DNA of 64,000 nucleotides from Halioglobus japonicus. GTDB lineage: Bacteria > Pseudomonadota > Gammaproteobacteria > Pseudomonadales > Halieaceae. Shown here piece after piece: positions 1-9,204 of the stretch (the stretch's first letter is position 1; the number at the start of each line of letters is the position of its first letter). The stretch is taken from contig NZ_CP019450.1 in NCBI RefSeq assembly GCF_001983995.1, forward strand, positions 3,782,001 to 3,846,000. Reading direction: 5' to 3'. The notes under the pieces were generated by a model that saw nothing but the letters and a program-made list of their open reading frames with translations, was not told the DNA's origin and made no database searches. The translations under genes were made by a program, and so were the position numbers.

Positions 1-291
1 GGTGGCAACATTGTGCTTTCCGTTGGCCAGGAGTGCCTGATCGGCGCCAATGCCGGCATTGGGATTCCCCTCGGCGATCGCTGCACCGTGGAGGCAGGAC
101 TGTTTGTCACCGCGGGTACCAAGGTTGCTATGCTCGACAGTGAGGGCAACACCGTTGAGACGATTAAGGCCCGCGACCTGGCCGGTAAAAACGATCTGCT
201 GTTCCGCCGCAACTCCGCCAATGGCGCGGTGGAATGCCTGACCAACCGCTCCGCCATTGAATTGAACGAAGAGCTGCACGCTCACAACTGA
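1..291 (+). CDS. dapD: 2,3,4,5-tetrahydropyridine-2,6-dicarboxylate N-succinyltransferase, C-terminal part (partial at window edge)
   Basis: The open frame runs in from the left edge and ends at TGA 289-291. The visible 96 residues contain the left-handed beta-helix repeats (GQECLIGANAG, IPLGDRCTVEAGLFV) and the DapD C-terminal tail ending in a KNDLLFRRNSANGAVE-type stretch. DapD succinylates tetrahydrodipicolinate in the lysine/diaminopimelate pathway in the cytoplasm. It lies 4 bases before dapE, the enzyme two steps later, so the two are almost certainly one operon. The start of the gene is outside the window. Confidence 0.93.
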   Translation, partial: GGNIVLSVGQECLIGANAGIGIPLGDRCTVEAGLFVTAGTKVAMLDSEGNTVETIKARDLAGKNDLLFRRNSANGAVECLTNRSAIELNEELHAHN

Positions 292-295
292 TTGA

Positions 296-1438
296 GTGAC
301 CAACGTGGATAAGACCCTGGAATTATGTTGCGACCTGATTCGACGCCCTTCGGTCACCCCGGAGGACGCCGGCTGCCAGGCGATGATGATGGAGCGATTG
401 ACGGCCATCGGCTTCGACTGCACCCCACTGCCTTTCGGCGAAGTCGAAAATTTCTGGGCCACACGCGGCGATGCAGGCCCCATCCTGGTCTTCGCCGGCC
501 ACACCGACGTCGTCCCCACGGGTCCACTGGAGCAGTGGAATACCCCGCCCTTCGAACCCACCCTGATCGGCGATACCCTGTTCGGCCGCGGCACTGCCGA
601 TATGAAGGCCAGTCTCGCGGCAATGGTCGTCGCCTGTGAGGAATTTGTCGCTGAACACCCCGACCATCACGGACGTATTGGTTTCTTGATTACCTCTGAT
701 GAAGAGGGGCCGGCCGTAAACGGTACGGTGCGCGTTGTCGAACATCTCACCAATGCCGGCGAGCAGATTGACTGGTGCCTGGTGGGTGAACCTTCCAGCA
801 CGGCCTCCCTCGGCGACGTGATCAAAAACGGCCGCCGCGGGTCACTCAATGCGCGACTCACGGTGCACGGCGTTCAGGGGCATATCGCCTACCCACACCT
901 GGCATCCAACCCCATTCACTCCATGGCACCGGCGCTACAGGCACTGACCGGGGAAATCTGGGACGAGGGTAACGACTTCTTCCCCCCGACCTCTATGCAG
1001 GTATCCAATATCAATGGCGGCACCGGTGCCACCAATATTATTCCCGGCGAGGTAGAGGTGGTGTTCAACTTCCGCTTCTCAACCGAAGTGACCGACGCTG
1101 AATTGCGTCGCCGCACCGAAGACATTCTGAATGCGCATGCGCTGGACTACAGCATTGACTGGAATCTCAGCGGCCAGCCTTTCCTCACCTCCAGCGGCGC
1201 CCTGGTAGAGGCGGCGGTGGCGAGCATTCGAGATGTCACCGGTACAGAGACCGAGTTGTCGACATCAGGCGGCACGTCCGATGGACGGTTTATCGCGCCC
1301 ACCGGAGCTCAGGTGGTAGAGCTGGGCCCGATTAACGCCACTATTCACAAGCTCAACGAGGAGGTTAACGCGCCGGACCTGCCGCGTCTCACCGCCATCT
1401 ACAAAGGCATTATGGAGCGGCTGTTAACCGCCAACTGA
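296..1438 (+). CDS. dapE: Succinyl-diaminopimelate desuccinylase
   Basis: 380 residues, the usual DapE length. It is an M20-family dizinc hydrolase that removes the succinyl group from N-succinyl-LL-diaminopimelate. Visible landmarks are GHTDVVPTG (metal His and Asp), [10 protein letters not shown] (bridging Asp) and [11 protein letters not shown] (catalytic Glu), followed by the dimerisation segment and a C-terminal [11 protein letters not shown] motif. GTG 296 is taken as start; a second in-frame GTG at 305 is an alternative. It follows dapD by 4 bases. The last 15 bases overlap the convergent SDR gene. Confidence 0.95.
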   Translation: MTNVDKTLELCCDLIRRPSVTPEDAGCQAMMMERLTAIGFDCTPLPFGEVENFWATRGDAGPILVFAGHTDVVPTGPLEQWNTPPFEPTLIGDTLFGRGTADMKASLAAMVVACEEFVAEHPDHHGRIGFLITSDEEGPAVNGTVRVVEHLTNAGEQIDWCLVGEPSSTASLGDVIKNGRRGSLNARLTVHGVQGHIAYPHLASNPIHSMAPALQALTGEIWDEGNDFFPPTSMQVSNINGGTGATNIIPGEVEVVFNFRFSTEVTDAELRRRTEDILNAHALDYSIDWNLSGQPFLTSSGALVEAAVASIRDVTGTETELSTSGGTSDGRFIAPTGAQVVELGPINATIHKLNEEVNAPDLPRLTAIYKGIMERLLTAN

Positions 1439-2182
1439 CGTCAGCATGGCCTGAGCACCCATACGGGCAATATCGCCATTGCCTGTACCGGGAATCACAA
1501 ACAACTGGCCGCTACCCAATGCGGCCAGACTGGCGGCGACGACTTCCCCGCTCTCCGCCCACATCTCATCGGGGAACCGGGAACCGTCAAAGCCCTGCTC
1601 GGTCATTGAGTCGTGGATCTCGGTGCGCACCAGCCCGGGGCACAGCGCCTGCACTTCGATACCCTGATCGGCAACCTCTGCCGCCAGCGATTGCGAGAAA
1701 TAGTTCAGGAACGCTTTGGTCGCCCCATACACGGTCAGGCCCGGTCCGGGCACAAATGAGCCCAGCGACGACACATTGATAATCGCGCCACCACCGGCCT
1801 CAGCCATAAAACCAATCGCTGCACGACACAGGGTGATGGTCGCATCGCAATGCAGGGCCAGCATACCTCGCTGCTCTTCAATAGCAGAATCAGCGAAGTG
1901 CCCGTAGGGGCTGTAACCTGCATTGTTCACCAAAATATCGACCGGCCCCTTCTGGCGTAACATCTCCATGGTGTGGGCAACCCCCTCGACAGTCGCCAGG
2001 TCCGCCGCCACAGCGTGAACCTCGCACTCTGCCGCCAACTCCTCCGCCAGCGCCTCCAATCGATCCAGGCGACGCGCTACCGCGATAATCACATCACAAC
2101 GGGATGCCAACTGGCGACAAAACTCTATGCCGAGGCCAGACGAAGCGCCTGTGACCAGCGCGATAGTTTTCGAATCAGGCAT
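1424..2182 (-). CDS. Short-chain dehydrogenase/reductase (classical SDR)
   Basis: 252 residues with the classical SDR layout: the nucleotide-binding TGASSGLG near residue 12, NNAG near residue 86, a catalytic Ser in NVSSLGSF and the YGATK active site. Basic residues after the second strand (ARRLDR) suggest NADP(H) preference. The substrate cannot be told from the sequence. The gene is convergent with dapE and overlaps its end, so it belongs to a separate transcript. Confidence 0.85.
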   Translation of the reverse strand: MPDSKTIALVTGASSGLGIEFCRQLASRCDVIIAVARRLDRLEALAEELAAECEVHAVAADLATVEGVAHTMEMLRQKGPVDILVNNAGYSPYGHFADSAIEEQRGMLALHCDATITLCRAAIGFMAEAGGGAIINVSSLGSFVPGPGLTVYGATKAFLNYFSQSLAAEVADQGIEVQALCPGLVRTEIHDSMTEQGFDGSRFPDEMWAESGEVVAASLAALGSGQLFVIPGTGNGDIARMGAQAMLTSVGG

Positions 2183-2242
2183 GCGATATCCATCAGGTGT
2201 TATTTAAGAGCCGAGGATCATACCCCGTGATCAGGGTGGGTG

Positions 2243-3037
2243 TCAGGCCAGAGCGCGCAACACATGAACATCATAGCGCACAGCCTTGCCCTTTATACTG
2301 TGCGAGGGCTTCAGCTCATCGAGAAAGCCCGCCTTGGGCGGCCGCTTAACGACGACTCTGGCCACATCCTGGGCGAGGGCCCAGTGCAGCAATCCAGCCT
2401 GATCCTGGTTGTCGTCCTGCAGCAGAAACTGGAACAGCGCCATCTCTTTCTTGACCGCTGCGCTCTTGTCTCGGGCGGGAAACATAGGATCGAGATAAAT
2501 CACATCCCGAGGATCATCTACCCGCTGCGGCGCCAGAGTACTGTCACCCTGCCAGAGCACCATCCGTCCGGCGACCTCCTGCAACCACGAGTCACCGCGA
2601 ACGGCCCGCGCCAGGCCGTCACTTAACAGGCTCTGAATCAATGGGTTGCGCTCACACATCAACACATGGCAGCCAAGGTCTGCCAGCACGAAGCTGTCCC
2701 GTCCCAGCCCGGCAGTGGCATCGACCACATGCAAGCTGGATTTTTTCCCCACCCCGACAGCACGCCCCAGTAACTCATTGTGACCTGACTGGCGCCTGTG
2801 ACGCATATCTGCGGCGCCAAAATCCACTGTCACTGGCCCCGGAGCTCTCCGCCCGGTCAATTGCAGGGACAATCCGTCACCGCAATGCAGGAGCAGATCA
2901 AACTCAATGCAATCCCGGGCCACGGTACCCACCGGCAGAACTGGCAGATTCAGTTGCTCTCCCAGCGTTTCCGCTGTGGCCAGATAGACAGGATCCGCCG
3001 GTACAATGCCAGCCGTATTACTCCTCGCCAACGCCAC
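2243..3037 (-). CDS. rsmJ: 16S rRNA (guanine(1516)-N(2))-methyltransferase RsmJ
   Basis: SAM-dependent methyltransferase acting on G1516 of 16S rRNA. Recognised from the family blocks FGAADMRHRRQSG, DATAGLGRDSFVLADLGC (SAM-binding loop), ERNPLIQSLLSDGLAR, YLDPMFP followed by KSAAVKKEM, and VVVKRPPKAGFL. The open frame reaches back to 3076, but GTG 3037 follows an AGGCAGGG-like ribosome site and gives a normal RsmJ N-terminus. This start overlaps the end of the upstream cyclase-like gene by 20 bases, so the two are probably co-transcribed. The exact start is uncertain. Confidence 0.9.
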   Translation of the reverse strand: MALARSNTAGIVPADPVYLATAETLGEQLNLPVLPVGTVARDCIEFDLLLHCGDGLSLQLTGRRAPGPVTVDFGAADMRHRRQSGHNELLGRAVGVGKKSSLHVVDATAGLGRDSFVLADLGCHVLMCERNPLIQSLLSDGLARAVRGDSWLQEVAGRMVLWQGDSTLAPQRVDDPRDVIYLDPMFPARDKSAAVKKEMALFQFLLQDDNQDQAGLLHWALAQDVARVVVKRPPKAGFLDELKPSHSIKGKAVRYDVHVLRALA

Positions 3038-4310
3038 CCTGCCTGCGCCTGGCGAGCAGTTGTGCCAGGTCATCAAACAATTCCTCAGCTGACGCGGCGG
3101 GCTCCAGCGCTGAATCAGGCACGACAGCCTCCTGGCGCGGCTCGGGAGCCGCCGTATCCGTCATTGCGCTGTTCAGGCGCGCTTGTTCCAGACCCAGTTC
3201 AAGCCTACTGCCCTCGAGGTCGAGACTCACCTGAAGATTGTGCGCGTACCGCGACAGACCGTGTTTATCGGTAATCAGCAGGCGGAATATCTGGCGCGTT
3301 GCATCGCAATCGAGATATTCAGTGAGCTGGCACCGCATGGCATTGAGGCGCTTACCGGAAAGTTGCACGCCTGCCAGTGCTGCCAGCCCTCTGTTACAAG
3401 CGCTGACAAATGCCGGCGCCGGCACTTTCTGGGAACCCAGATTGCTGTCGACAATCGACGTATCAAATTCTCCGACCAAGATCTGCTCGGCCACTGCGGT
3501 GTCGACCATACGCGCCAGCTCAATCGTGACATCACCGACGATATAGCTGAATACGGACGGGTTAACGCCCGCAGCCTGATAGAGCTCATAGTGCCCACCC
3601 ACATGATAGGCCGTGCGTATTCTCGGGACGGTGTTGCCTTTGGACGCGGCGCGAGCAACCGCGTTATCGGCAACGACCAGTAACATGAAGTAGAACAAAT
3701 CGCGATTTGCCTCCGGCCCGAGACTTTTGTTCCAGACGTAGTAGCCATCACCGGTGGTGGTGCGGGCAAAATCAATATCAATGCCAATCGACGCCAGCTT
3801 GTTATAGGCGGAGTTAAAGGAGTAGGACAGACTGTTGAGCTGGCTCGCCTGTTCAAACGGCGTGAACAGCGAAAACTCAACAATATCGAACAGCAGCACC
3901 GCACGGCTATCAACATAACTGACGCCATAGCGGCAAATCATTTGTTCAACTGCGTTGAGCACAGCGGCCCCATCACTCAGTGGTGAGCTCAGTTTAATAA
4001 AGATGGGCGCCACCTCCAGACGCTTCGAGATAGCAAACATATCGTCGCGACTGCGCCGCCGACTGCCGGAAATCAATTCGCGAACAAATTCCTCGTTGTC
4101 ATGGTTATCGCCAGCACAATAGTTGCCGAGAAAGTAGTGGGGCACCATGACCACCAGCAGACCGCGTTCGTCAGCGCTCCAGCACAACACAATATTCTGG
4201 CCAAGACGCCACTGCTTACGCAGGGTTTGCTCGAGAGTTTTGAGATTACCCCGCTGCACGATGGACATCGCGGCGGCATCGGTATGGGTATTACTGCCTT
4301 TCTCGTCCAT
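3018..4310 (-). CDS. Class III nucleotidyl cyclase-like protein
   Basis: 430 residues with no predicted membrane segment. Residues about 135-285 look like a class III adenylate/guanylate cyclase homology domain: LLFDIVEFS with metal Asp142, TTTGDGYY with metal Asp188, an RIRTAYHVGGHY strand, and VGDVTIELARMV followed by AEQILVG. The arginine of the catalytic Asn-x-x-x-Arg pair is kept (R267), but the Asn position appears to be Ile. Residues 1-130 are unassigned and the C-terminal 60 residues are Pro/Ala/Glu-rich. It may make a cyclic nucleotide, or it may be a degenerate sensor. It lies upstream of and overlaps rsmJ. Confidence 0.6.
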   Translation of the reverse strand: MDEKGSNTHTDAAAMSIVQRGNLKTLEQTLRKQWRLGQNIVLCWSADERGLLVVMVPHYFLGNYCAGDNHDNEEFVRELISGSRRRSRDDMFAISKRLEVAPIFIKLSSPLSDGAAVLNAVEQMICRYGVSYVDSRAVLLFDIVEFSLFTPFEQASQLNSLSYSFNSAYNKLASIGIDIDFARTTTGDGYYVWNKSLGPEANRDLFYFMLLVVADNAVARAASKGNTVPRIRTAYHVGGHYELYQAAGVNPSVFSYIVGDVTIELARMVDTAVAEQILVGEFDTSIVDSNLGSQKVPAPAFVSACNRGLAALAGVQLSGKRLNAMRCQLTEYLDCDATRQIFRLLITDKHGLSRYAHNLQVSLDLEGSRLELGLEQARLNSAMTDTAAPEPRQEAVVPDSALEPAASAEELFDDLAQLLARRRQGGVGEE

Positions 4311-4403
4311 TTCTATTCTCTTTTCCTCCGTGCTCAGGTGTTATTATAGAAACCCTGATGTGACCGGGCCAAGGCCCTCACCCATTGTAAGGAGAACTCT
4401 GCA

Positions 4404-4901
4404 GTGATCCAGAGAATTCTGACGGTGACTGCGCTGCTGCTCCTGGCAGGCTGCGGCAGCTACGATCTTTCGGTAAACGATCGCGTGGTGTACACGCCCC
4501 GCCCGCTATTCAGTGAATACACGATAGCGGACCCGGCACTGGCCAGCTGCGTACAAAACGAGATTGAACGCCTGAACATCACCCATGCCAGCCAACTACG
4601 CGACCTGAACTGTTCGGATTCGGACGTTGCAGACCTCTCCGGGATCGAAGTATTCACTGGGCTCAGCAGGCTCATCCTGCGGGACAACAGCATTACCAGC
4701 GTCGCACCGCTGGACAAACTCAGTCTGGTGATTGAACTGGACTTACGCAGCAATCAAATTGTTGACCCCCGCCCGCTTTACGACCTGCCAGCGCTGCAGA
4801 GCCTGGACTTGCGCGGCAACGGCTCCCTTACCTGCCCCGGCGGTGGCGCCCTGCTGCAACTGAATACACTGACACTGCCCGGCCACTGCCCGCAACGATG
4901 A
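4404..4901 (+). CDS. Leucine-rich-repeat lipoprotein
   Basis: 165 residues starting at GTG 4404 behind a good AGGAG site. It has a short signal with lipobox LLAGC, so it should be a lipid-anchored envelope protein. The middle has three or four leucine-rich repeat units of the bacterial internalin-like type (LSRLILRDNSIT, VIELDLRSNQIV, LQSLDLRGNGSL). The repeats suggest protein binding; no enzyme motif is seen. The stop overlaps the start of the LpxL gene (ATGA), so the two are translationally coupled. That hints at a role linked to the cell envelope, which is inference. Confidence 0.8.
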   Translation: MIQRILTVTALLLLAGCGSYDLSVNDRVVYTPRPLFSEYTIADPALASCVQNEIERLNITHASQLRDLNCSDSDVADLSGIEVFTGLSRLILRDNSITSVAPLDKLSLVIELDLRSNQIVDPRPLYDLPALQSLDLRGNGSLTCPGGGALLQLNTLTLPGHCPQR

Positions 4902-5779
4902 TTTATCGCCTCATCGCCTTTCTGCCATTCCCGCTGCTGTATGTCACGGCGTGGTTGGTCTATGTACTGCTGTACCACGTGGCCAGATATCGGCGCAAAG
5001 TCGTCAGCGAAAATCTTGCGGGGGCATTTCCGGAGCTGTCAGAAGCCGAGCGGGCGGATATCGGCAGGCGTTTCTATCGCCGCCTCGCCCAGGTAGCGCT
5101 GGAGATCCTCAAAGCCCGCCGGATGCAGCGGGATGAATTTCTCGATCGTATGAAGGTGCTCAACCCTGAGGTTTTGCGCAAGGCCAGCGAGGACCACACC
5201 CGCTCCGTGATTGTTGTCACCATCCACCAGGGTAACTGGGAGTGGATGCTGCATGGCGCGGTAGCCGAGCTGGGCATTCCCATTGACCCCGTGTACAAGC
5301 CGCTGCACAACGCTCAGGTTGATCAGCTGATCTATGACATTCGCAGCCAGTTCGGCTCACGCCCACTGGCCATGGACAAGGCCACCCGGGACATTCTCGG
5401 ACGCCGCAGAGAATTCAGAATCTTTGTCATGGTGGCCGACCAGTCGCCCATTCGCAGCGAACGCGGGTACTGGACGACCTTTATGAATCAGGAAGCCAAT
5501 TTTTACCTGGGTACGGAGACCATCGCTAAAATGACAGGCTTTCCCGTGGTTTTTGCCCAGTGCCATAGACGCAGCAAGGGACGCTATGAAATCGAGTTCC
5601 ATGAACTCGCCGAGCGGCCCTACGACAAGGAATCCCACGTCATCACCGACCGCTACGTGGCGCTCGCTGAAAAAGCCATTCGCGAAGATCCCGAAAGCTG
5701 GCTGTGGAGCAATCGTCGCTGGAAGCGCGATCGCGCCGCCGAAGAGGCCGCCGAGCAGGCTCAGGAACCGTCCTCCTAA
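4898..5779 (+). CDS. Lipid A biosynthesis lauroyl/myristoyl acyltransferase (LpxL/HtrB family)
   Basis: 293 residues, a normal length for the family, with an N-terminal hydrophobic segment. These inner-membrane enzymes transfer a secondary acyl chain to Kdo2-lipid IVA. The catalytic block is VTIHQGNWEWML (the HX4-acidic motif of lysophospholipid acyltransferases). ADQSPIRSERGYWTTFMNQ and ETIAKMTGFPVVF match the conserved downstream blocks, and the end PESWLWSNRRWKR is typical. The start overlaps the LRR lipoprotein stop, and the 3' end overlaps the convergent metallohydrolase gene by 4 bases. LpxL cannot be separated from LpxM/LpxP here. Confidence 0.9.
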   Translation: MIYRLIAFLPFPLLYVTAWLVYVLLYHVARYRRKVVSENLAGAFPELSEAERADIGRRFYRRLAQVALEILKARRMQRDEFLDRMKVLNPEVLRKASEDHTRSVIVVTIHQGNWEWMLHGAVAELGIPIDPVYKPLHNAQVDQLIYDIRSQFGSRPLAMDKATRDILGRRREFRIFVMVADQSPIRSERGYWTTFMNQEANFYLGTETIAKMTGFPVVFAQCHRRSKGRYEIEFHELAERPYDKESHVITDRYVALAEKAIREDPESWLWSNRRWKRDRAAEEAAEQAQEPSS

Positions 5780-6531
5780 ACCTCCAGCCAGCCAAAGCCG
5801 TCGGCCTGACAGGCCCAGATTATATTGCGGGCACACTCACCCACCGGCTGCAGAGCGGCTTCCGCCAGCGGCCGCGCATTATTTTGTTCGCTGATGTGGG
5901 CAATCACCAGGTGGCTGAGGGACGCTGGCGCCAGGTGCCCGAGTAAATCCGCGGCCTGCATGTTGTTCAAGTGCCCCCAGTCACCGCCGACCCGGCGTTT
6001 CAACTGGGGCGGATATTGGCCCGCCTGAAGCATGTCTTGATCGTGGTTGAACTCGAGCACGAGCGCGCCACAGTGGCGATAAGCCTCGACGACATGCGGC
6101 GTAATACAGCCAAGATCGGTCAGAATCCCCAGGCTGAGGCCAGCTGCATCAAACCGGTACTGGCAGGGTTCGGCTGCGTCGTGGGGCACTCTCACCGTCT
6201 GCACGGAAATGTCACCGAGGGCGAAACAGTCCTCGCTGTTAAAGCAGCGCAACTCATAGGCACCGTCACAGCGCCCGCTGCCGGCAGTGCCGTGGGAAAG
6301 GTATACAGGGATGTCGAACTTGCGTGACAACTTGGCAACGCCCGCACAGTGATCGCTGTGCTCGTGAGTCACCAGAATCGCGGAGAGGTCGTCAGGGACA
6401 AGGCCCAGTCGGGCCAGGCGGCGAGTGGTTTCCCGCACGGAGAAACCACAGTCCACCATCAATAGTGTGTCACCGGCCTGGACCAGGGTCGCATTACCCT
6501 TGCTGCCAGACCCGAGAGATGCAAAACGCAC
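5776..6531 (-). CDS. MBL-fold metallohydrolase (YycJ/WalJ-like)
   Basis: 251 residues from a GTG start. It is a metallo-beta-lactamase-fold hydrolase with the metal motif THEHSDHCAG near residue 55, SLGSGSKGNATLV at the N-terminus, ILTDLG, LVLEFNHD and IAHISEQNN near the C-terminus. These blocks match the YycJ-like group, whose likely role is phosphodiester/nucleic acid cleavage. The exact substrate is not known. It is the third gene of the dapA-bamC transcription unit, starting 9 bases after bamC. Confidence 0.85.
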   Translation of the reverse strand: MRFASLGSGSKGNATLVQAGDTLLMVDCGFSVRETTRRLARLGLVPDDLSAILVTHEHSDHCAGVAKLSRKFDIPVYLSHGTAGSGRCDGAYELRCFNSEDCFALGDISVQTVRVPHDAAEPCQYRFDAAGLSLGILTDLGCITPHVVEAYRHCGALVLEFNHDQDMLQAGQYPPQLKRRVGGDWGHLNNMQAADLLGHLAPASLSHLVIAHISEQNNARPLAEAALQPVGECARNIIWACQADGFGWLEV

Positions 6532-6539
6532 TACAGGCC

Positions 6540-7595
6540 CTAGTTGATATTACCCTTGATCAAACTGAGCATGGCCTGTTGCTCACGCTTGGTGAACGCG
6601 ATCTCTGAATCTTGCGGCCGCAGGAAGATCGCCATGTTGTTGTCGTCTTCACGCTTGAGGCTGATCACAAACGTCTCGCCCACGTGAGGCTGATCATCGT
6701 CAGAGTCCCACAGCCAATCGAACCAGCTGCTTTCCTCAAGCGCAGCCTGACCCAGGAATACCGCAAAGTAGTCGCCGGTGCTGCGATCCCGATCCGAAAT
6801 CTCGAAGGTCGATTTCTCAATCGCCCGGCCCAGTGATGCCCAGGCACGATCGTAGGGCAGTTCCAGCGCTATATAAGGTTCACCGGCTGCAGTCTCCTGC
6901 AGGGCGATCTTACCTGTGGCATTAATGGTCTGGTTGGCCACCATGGATACCTGGGCGCTGCCTGCGGCGTTGGCAATGTACTGTGCCAGGGCGCGCAACA
7001 TTTCGGTTTCCTGATCGGGGTTATCCGACGTAGAGGGCCAGTTATCGACATCGCCCGCCTGGATCATCTGCAGCACATGCAGCTCACTGGTACCGCGCTG
7101 AACCCCCTGGTCGATGCGAATTCTGAAGCGGCTGGCAATAGGCTGTGACTCCAGCTCCAACCAACCGGTCTCCATAAGACCCGCACGCGCGTCCACCCGG
7201 GCCACCGAAATACCCGCGCCCGTCAGAAAACTGCGCACCTGTGGCCAGACTTCTCCAGGAGCTTCTGCGACCAGTGCCCACTGCTCGGCACCGAGCCGCT
7301 GAATACGCACCAGCTGATCGGAGTTACCCGCGACCAGTGGCGTAGGGCGTGGCACCTCGAAGTCGCCCGCCAGTACCACATCCTGTTCCACTTCAGGGAT
7401 TGGATAAATTTCCTGCAGCGACCGCGAGTCCTTGCCATCCGGAACTGCGATCACGGGGACTTCTTCGGCTTTTTTATAGTCTTGAGAACGATCGGGGAAC
7501 ATGCCCCCGTCGCCAAACAGATAGCCGCAGCCGCTCAGTGCTGCCGCCAGGGCAATAGACGCTGGAATGCGCATCGCTGTGCTTAGTGAAATCAT
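6540..7595 (-). CDS. bamC: Outer membrane protein assembly factor BamC
   Basis: 351 residues. BamC is the lipoprotein subunit of the BAM complex, which inserts beta-barrel proteins into the outer membrane. The N-terminus is a lipoprotein signal with Cys in ALSGCGYLFGDGG, followed by RSQDYKKAEEVPVI, the unstructured BamD-binding stretch. Two helix-grip domains follow. The open frame begins at 7709, but ATG 7595 overlaps the dapA stop (TAATG) and is preceded by AGGAG, which fixes the start. The order dapA-bamC is conserved in gammaproteobacteria. Confidence 0.92.
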   Translation of the reverse strand: MISLSTAMRIPASIALAAALSGCGYLFGDGGMFPDRSQDYKKAEEVPVIAVPDGKDSRSLQEIYPIPEVEQDVVLAGDFEVPRPTPLVAGNSDQLVRIQRLGAEQWALVAEAPGEVWPQVRSFLTGAGISVARVDARAGLMETGWLELESQPIASRFRIRIDQGVQRGTSELHVLQMIQAGDVDNWPSTSDNPDQETEMLRALAQYIANAAGSAQVSMVANQTINATGKIALQETAAGEPYIALELPYDRAWASLGRAIEKSTFEISDRDRSTGDYFAVFLGQAALEESSWFDWLWDSDDDQPHVGETFVISLKREDDNNMAIFLRPQDSEIAFTKREQQAMLSLIKGNIN

Positions 7596-8466
7596 TATAC
7601 TCCTGCAGCCTCCAGCGCGGCTCGAACGTCGGCGTGGTATTGCTCGTCCAACACGGTCAGTGGCAGGCGAATGCCCTCGCCAATCAACCCCTGTTGCGCC
7701 ATGGCCCATTTCACGGGGATTGGGTTGGCTTCCAGGAACAGCGCGCTGTTGAGTGGTGTCAGCAATTCGTTGATGGCACTGGCGCCCTCGCGATCACCCG
7801 CCATGGCCAGCGCACACAGCTGTGCCATTTGCCGGGGGCAACATTCGCGGTAACCGAGATGTTGCCCTTACCACCGGCCAACATCAGGTCCATTGCAGTG
7901 GGATCATCACCAGAGTAAACGGCAATCTCATCGCCGCATCGGGCGATTAAGTCACGACCGCGCTCCCGATCGCCCGTGGCATCCTTGATGCCTACAATAT
8001 TCCGGTGTGTCGCCAACTCGGCAACGACCTCGTTGTCCATATCGACAGCAGTGCGACCGGGCACGTTATACAGAATCTGAGGCACATCAACAGCGTCAGC
8101 TACCGCCTTGAAGTGTGCATAGAGGCCTCGCTGAGTGGGGCGATTGTAGTAAGGAGTGACCAACAGGCAGCAATCGGCGCCGGCATCGGCAGCGGCGCGT
8201 GTCAGTTCAATCGCCTCGCGAGTGGCATTGGCACCGGTGCCAGCCATGATCGGAATGCGGCCAGCCACAGAGTCAACACAGAATTTAATCACTTCACAGT
8301 GTTCGGGCACACTCAATGTAGCGCTTTCGCCGGTGGTTCCCACCGCACCAATAGCACCTGTACCCGCCTCGATGTGCAGTTCCAGGAGCCGCTCCAGGGC
8401 CGCCCAGTCCACGCCACCATCTGCATTCATGGGCGTTACCAGGGCAACTATGCTACCGCTAATCAT
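7595..8466 (-). CDS. dapA: 4-hydroxy-tetrahydrodipicolinate synthase, reading frame broken by a 1-base deletion
   Basis: DapA condenses pyruvate with aspartate semialdehyde, the first committed lysine step. The first part (8466 down to about 7840) shows [34 protein letters not shown], the Schiff-base Lys in [10 protein letters not shown], and [18 protein letters not shown]. After NVAP the frame is lost at a G run of five (7834-7838). Adding one G restores [14 protein letters not shown] and an intact end LEAAGV at 7595. The total then has the normal length of about 290 residues. The gene is needed for cell-wall diaminopimelate, so a sequence error is more likely than a true pseudogene. Confidence 0.92.
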
Positions 8467-8637
8467 TTACTGTCTCCGATACTGATCCAGGGCCGTCCGA
8501 AACTGCTCGCCCGAGGGAAGAGGGCCATTATCCATGTAGGGGGCGGAATAACAACCGCGTCAACGCCCCGGCAGCGCCCTTTCGCTAAGCCGGCGGGGGA
8601 CCTAGAATGGCTACTCAAACCCCATGGAATCGTCCCT

Positions 8638-9144
8638 ATGTATAAATTCCTTGCCTCACTGTTCATGGCCGCGCTAATCACAGCTGCACCGATCGCGGCG
8701 GCCGACGAGGATGAACTGCACATCAGCGAACCCTCCAAACTGGACCTGGGGTATCTCCAGCAGCAGCGTGACCTCATGGGCAATCTCGTGGCAAGCGAGT
8801 ATGGCCGCCGTTTCCAGATGGTGAAACGCAATGATCTCGAGCTACTACAACGGGTTATCGACGACCGCCTCATTGCTCCGGGACAAACCCGCGAACTGCA
8901 GGCAATGGGTGTAGTAATGGGCGACCTGTTGGCAAAAGAGCACGATCTGCACTGGGTCATTTACGAGGATAAGATCGGGCGCAGCCGCGCATTGCGCTAT
9001 CGCAACACCGATACCTTTGTGTTCCCAATGACCATGATTGCAAGGCGCTACGAAGTAGGGAATACCGAATCGGTGGCTGATATCTACGCCCGCGCCGAGG
9101 CCGCCATCCAGGCAGGCAAACCACCCCTGCCCTACCAGCAGTAA
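8638..9144 (+). CDS. DUF3806-type secreted protein
   Basis: 168 residues. The N-terminus MYKFLASLFMAALITAAPIAAA is a cleavable signal peptide, so the protein is periplasmic or secreted. The core (LQAMGVVMGDLL, a Trp in HDLHWVIYEDKIGRSRALRYR, VFPMTMIARRYEVG) fits the DUF3806 pattern. The function of that family is not known. The open frame extends back to 8005, but that part is antisense to dapA, so ATG 8638 was chosen. It lies just upstream of the MCE transport operon, with 60 bases between. Confidence 0.7.
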   Translation: MYKFLASLFMAALITAAPIAAADEDELHISEPSKLDLGYLQQQRDLMGNLVASEYGRRFQMVKRNDLELLQRVIDDRLIAPGQTRELQAMGVVMGDLLAKEHDLHWVIYEDKIGRSRALRYRNTDTFVFPMTMIARRYEVGNTESVADIYARAEAAIQAGKPPLPYQQ

Positions 9145-9204
9145 ATCATTGGTATTCGCTGAGCTTGGCAGTAGACTGATGGCAAAGGGCTGATCACGAA
9201 CCGC

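Noticed and set aside
7834..7838. Real phase variation by slipped-strand changes in dapA and the other five genes
   Set aside because: The affected genes are housekeeping or unrelated and the runs are short (4-6); a shared sequencing error explains all six more simply.
8005..8637. N-terminal extension of the DUF3806 frame
   Set aside because: This part is antisense to dapA; a good signal peptide starts at ATG 8638.
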